From Liolophura sinensis (lineage: Eukaryota > Mollusca > Polyplacophora > Chitonida > Chitonidae): a stretch of DNA of 64,000 nucleotides. The notes under the pieces were generated by a model. The model was not told where the DNA came from, did no database searches, and was given only the letters and a program-made list of their open reading frames with translations. Numbering within the stretch: the first letter of the stretch is position 1; every line of letters begins with the position of its first letter. A program made the position numbers and the translations under genes. Positions 63,726-64,000 of the stretch are shown here, in pieces. The stretch spans positions 51,447,187-51,511,186 of the forward strand of contig NC_088301.1 of assembly GCF_032854445.1 (NCBI RefSeq). The letters run 5' to 3'.

Positions 63726-64000
63726 GTGAAACCTCCCTCCATCTGTCGGGCATGTAGCAGGACAACAACCCGTACTACCGTCGGCCTTGAAGGGGTCAGC
63801 AACAAGTCGACCATTCGTTTCAACGAACCCTTGCAAATAGGATGTATGGTGTACCTGCACCCTAAACTCCGTATATTGGAGTTGTACGATTTTATGGATC
63901 GGTTCTTTGACAAGTCTGACGGGGAGTACTGTGAGATGGACATGGCCCGGTTTGATACGAACTGGGAATTCTCGGTCAAACCTCAGCTGCGGGAGGTGTT
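63726..64000 (+). pseudogene. Family-B DNA polymerase-like fragment, cut by window end
   Basis: In the frame open from 63726 to the window end, the segment EPLQIGCMVYLHPKLRILEL, then YDFMDRF and EYCEMD, then KPQLREV resembles family-B DNA polymerases found in Polinton-like and other virus-derived elements of animal genomes. There, the stretch leads into the catalytic motif C (usually MDTDS). Here the residues after MD are not the expected Thr-Asp-Ser, so the catalytic motif looks lost. This points to a decayed copy. The assignment rests on remembered family wording; the rest of the gene is outside the window. No start codon or other genes of such an element could be identified upstream. Confidence 0.5.

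Noticed and set aside
1-64000. CRISPR arrays, bacterial operons or defence systems
   Set aside because: Introns, SINEs and metazoan genes show eukaryotic nuclear DNA; no regularly spaced direct repeats of CRISPR form were seen.

Overview
The window looks like nuclear DNA of a lophotrochozoan animal, most likely a mollusc. The evidence is AT-rich sequence, GT-AG introns, nuclear genes with clear metazoan orthologues, and several copies of tRNA-derived SINEs of a type common in molluscan genomes. Species cannot be named from the sequence alone. Five protein-coding genes could be assembled exon by exon, each with conserved splice sites and intact reading phase.

Layout. At 1.3-4.6 kb, on the minus strand, lies MRPS25 (mitoribosomal protein mS25; 4 exons, 180 aa). 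It shares a 281-bp divergent promoter interval with a plus-strand gene for a membrane-anchored armadillo-repeat protein of the ARMC10/ARMCX type (4.9-9.3 kb; 5 exons, 715 aa). At 13.9-15.6 kb is TEX264 (3 exons, 317 aa), the ER-phagy receptor family, with its LIR motif kept. From 15.6 to 26 kb there is no recognisable gene, only SINEs, MITE-like foldback elements and simple repeats. At 26.1-31.3 kb is a decayed, 5'-truncated non-LTR retrotransposon of the RNase H-carrying I/Nimb-like group. At 33.6-37.1 kb is a secreted DNase I-family nuclease (7 exons, 336 aa) with all catalytic positions present. At 42.6-45.4 kb, on the minus strand, is an SLC16-type transporter of the monocarboxylate transporter family (4 exons, 453 aa). 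The rest is mostly intergenic: microsatellites, a perfect 40-bp inverted repeat, SINE fragments, an internally deleted FLYWCH/Mutator-like DNA transposon (55.9-57.1 kb), a few weak exon candidates near 58-60 kb, and at the right edge a family-B DNA polymerase-like fragment that runs out of the window.

No operon-like or defence-like system is visible. The most interesting biological lead is in the ARM-repeat protein. Its disordered linker carries three copies of a Ser-Phe-Glu-x-Ile/Val motif, the same form as the C-terminal LIR of the nearby TEX264. This suggests, but does not show, that it too is an organelle-anchored ATG8-binding protein. The mobile-element record also holds several instructive cases: nested SINEs with 13-bp target duplications, a 31-bp retro-insertion flanked by a 12-bp duplication, and a MULE whose catalytic core has been deleted.
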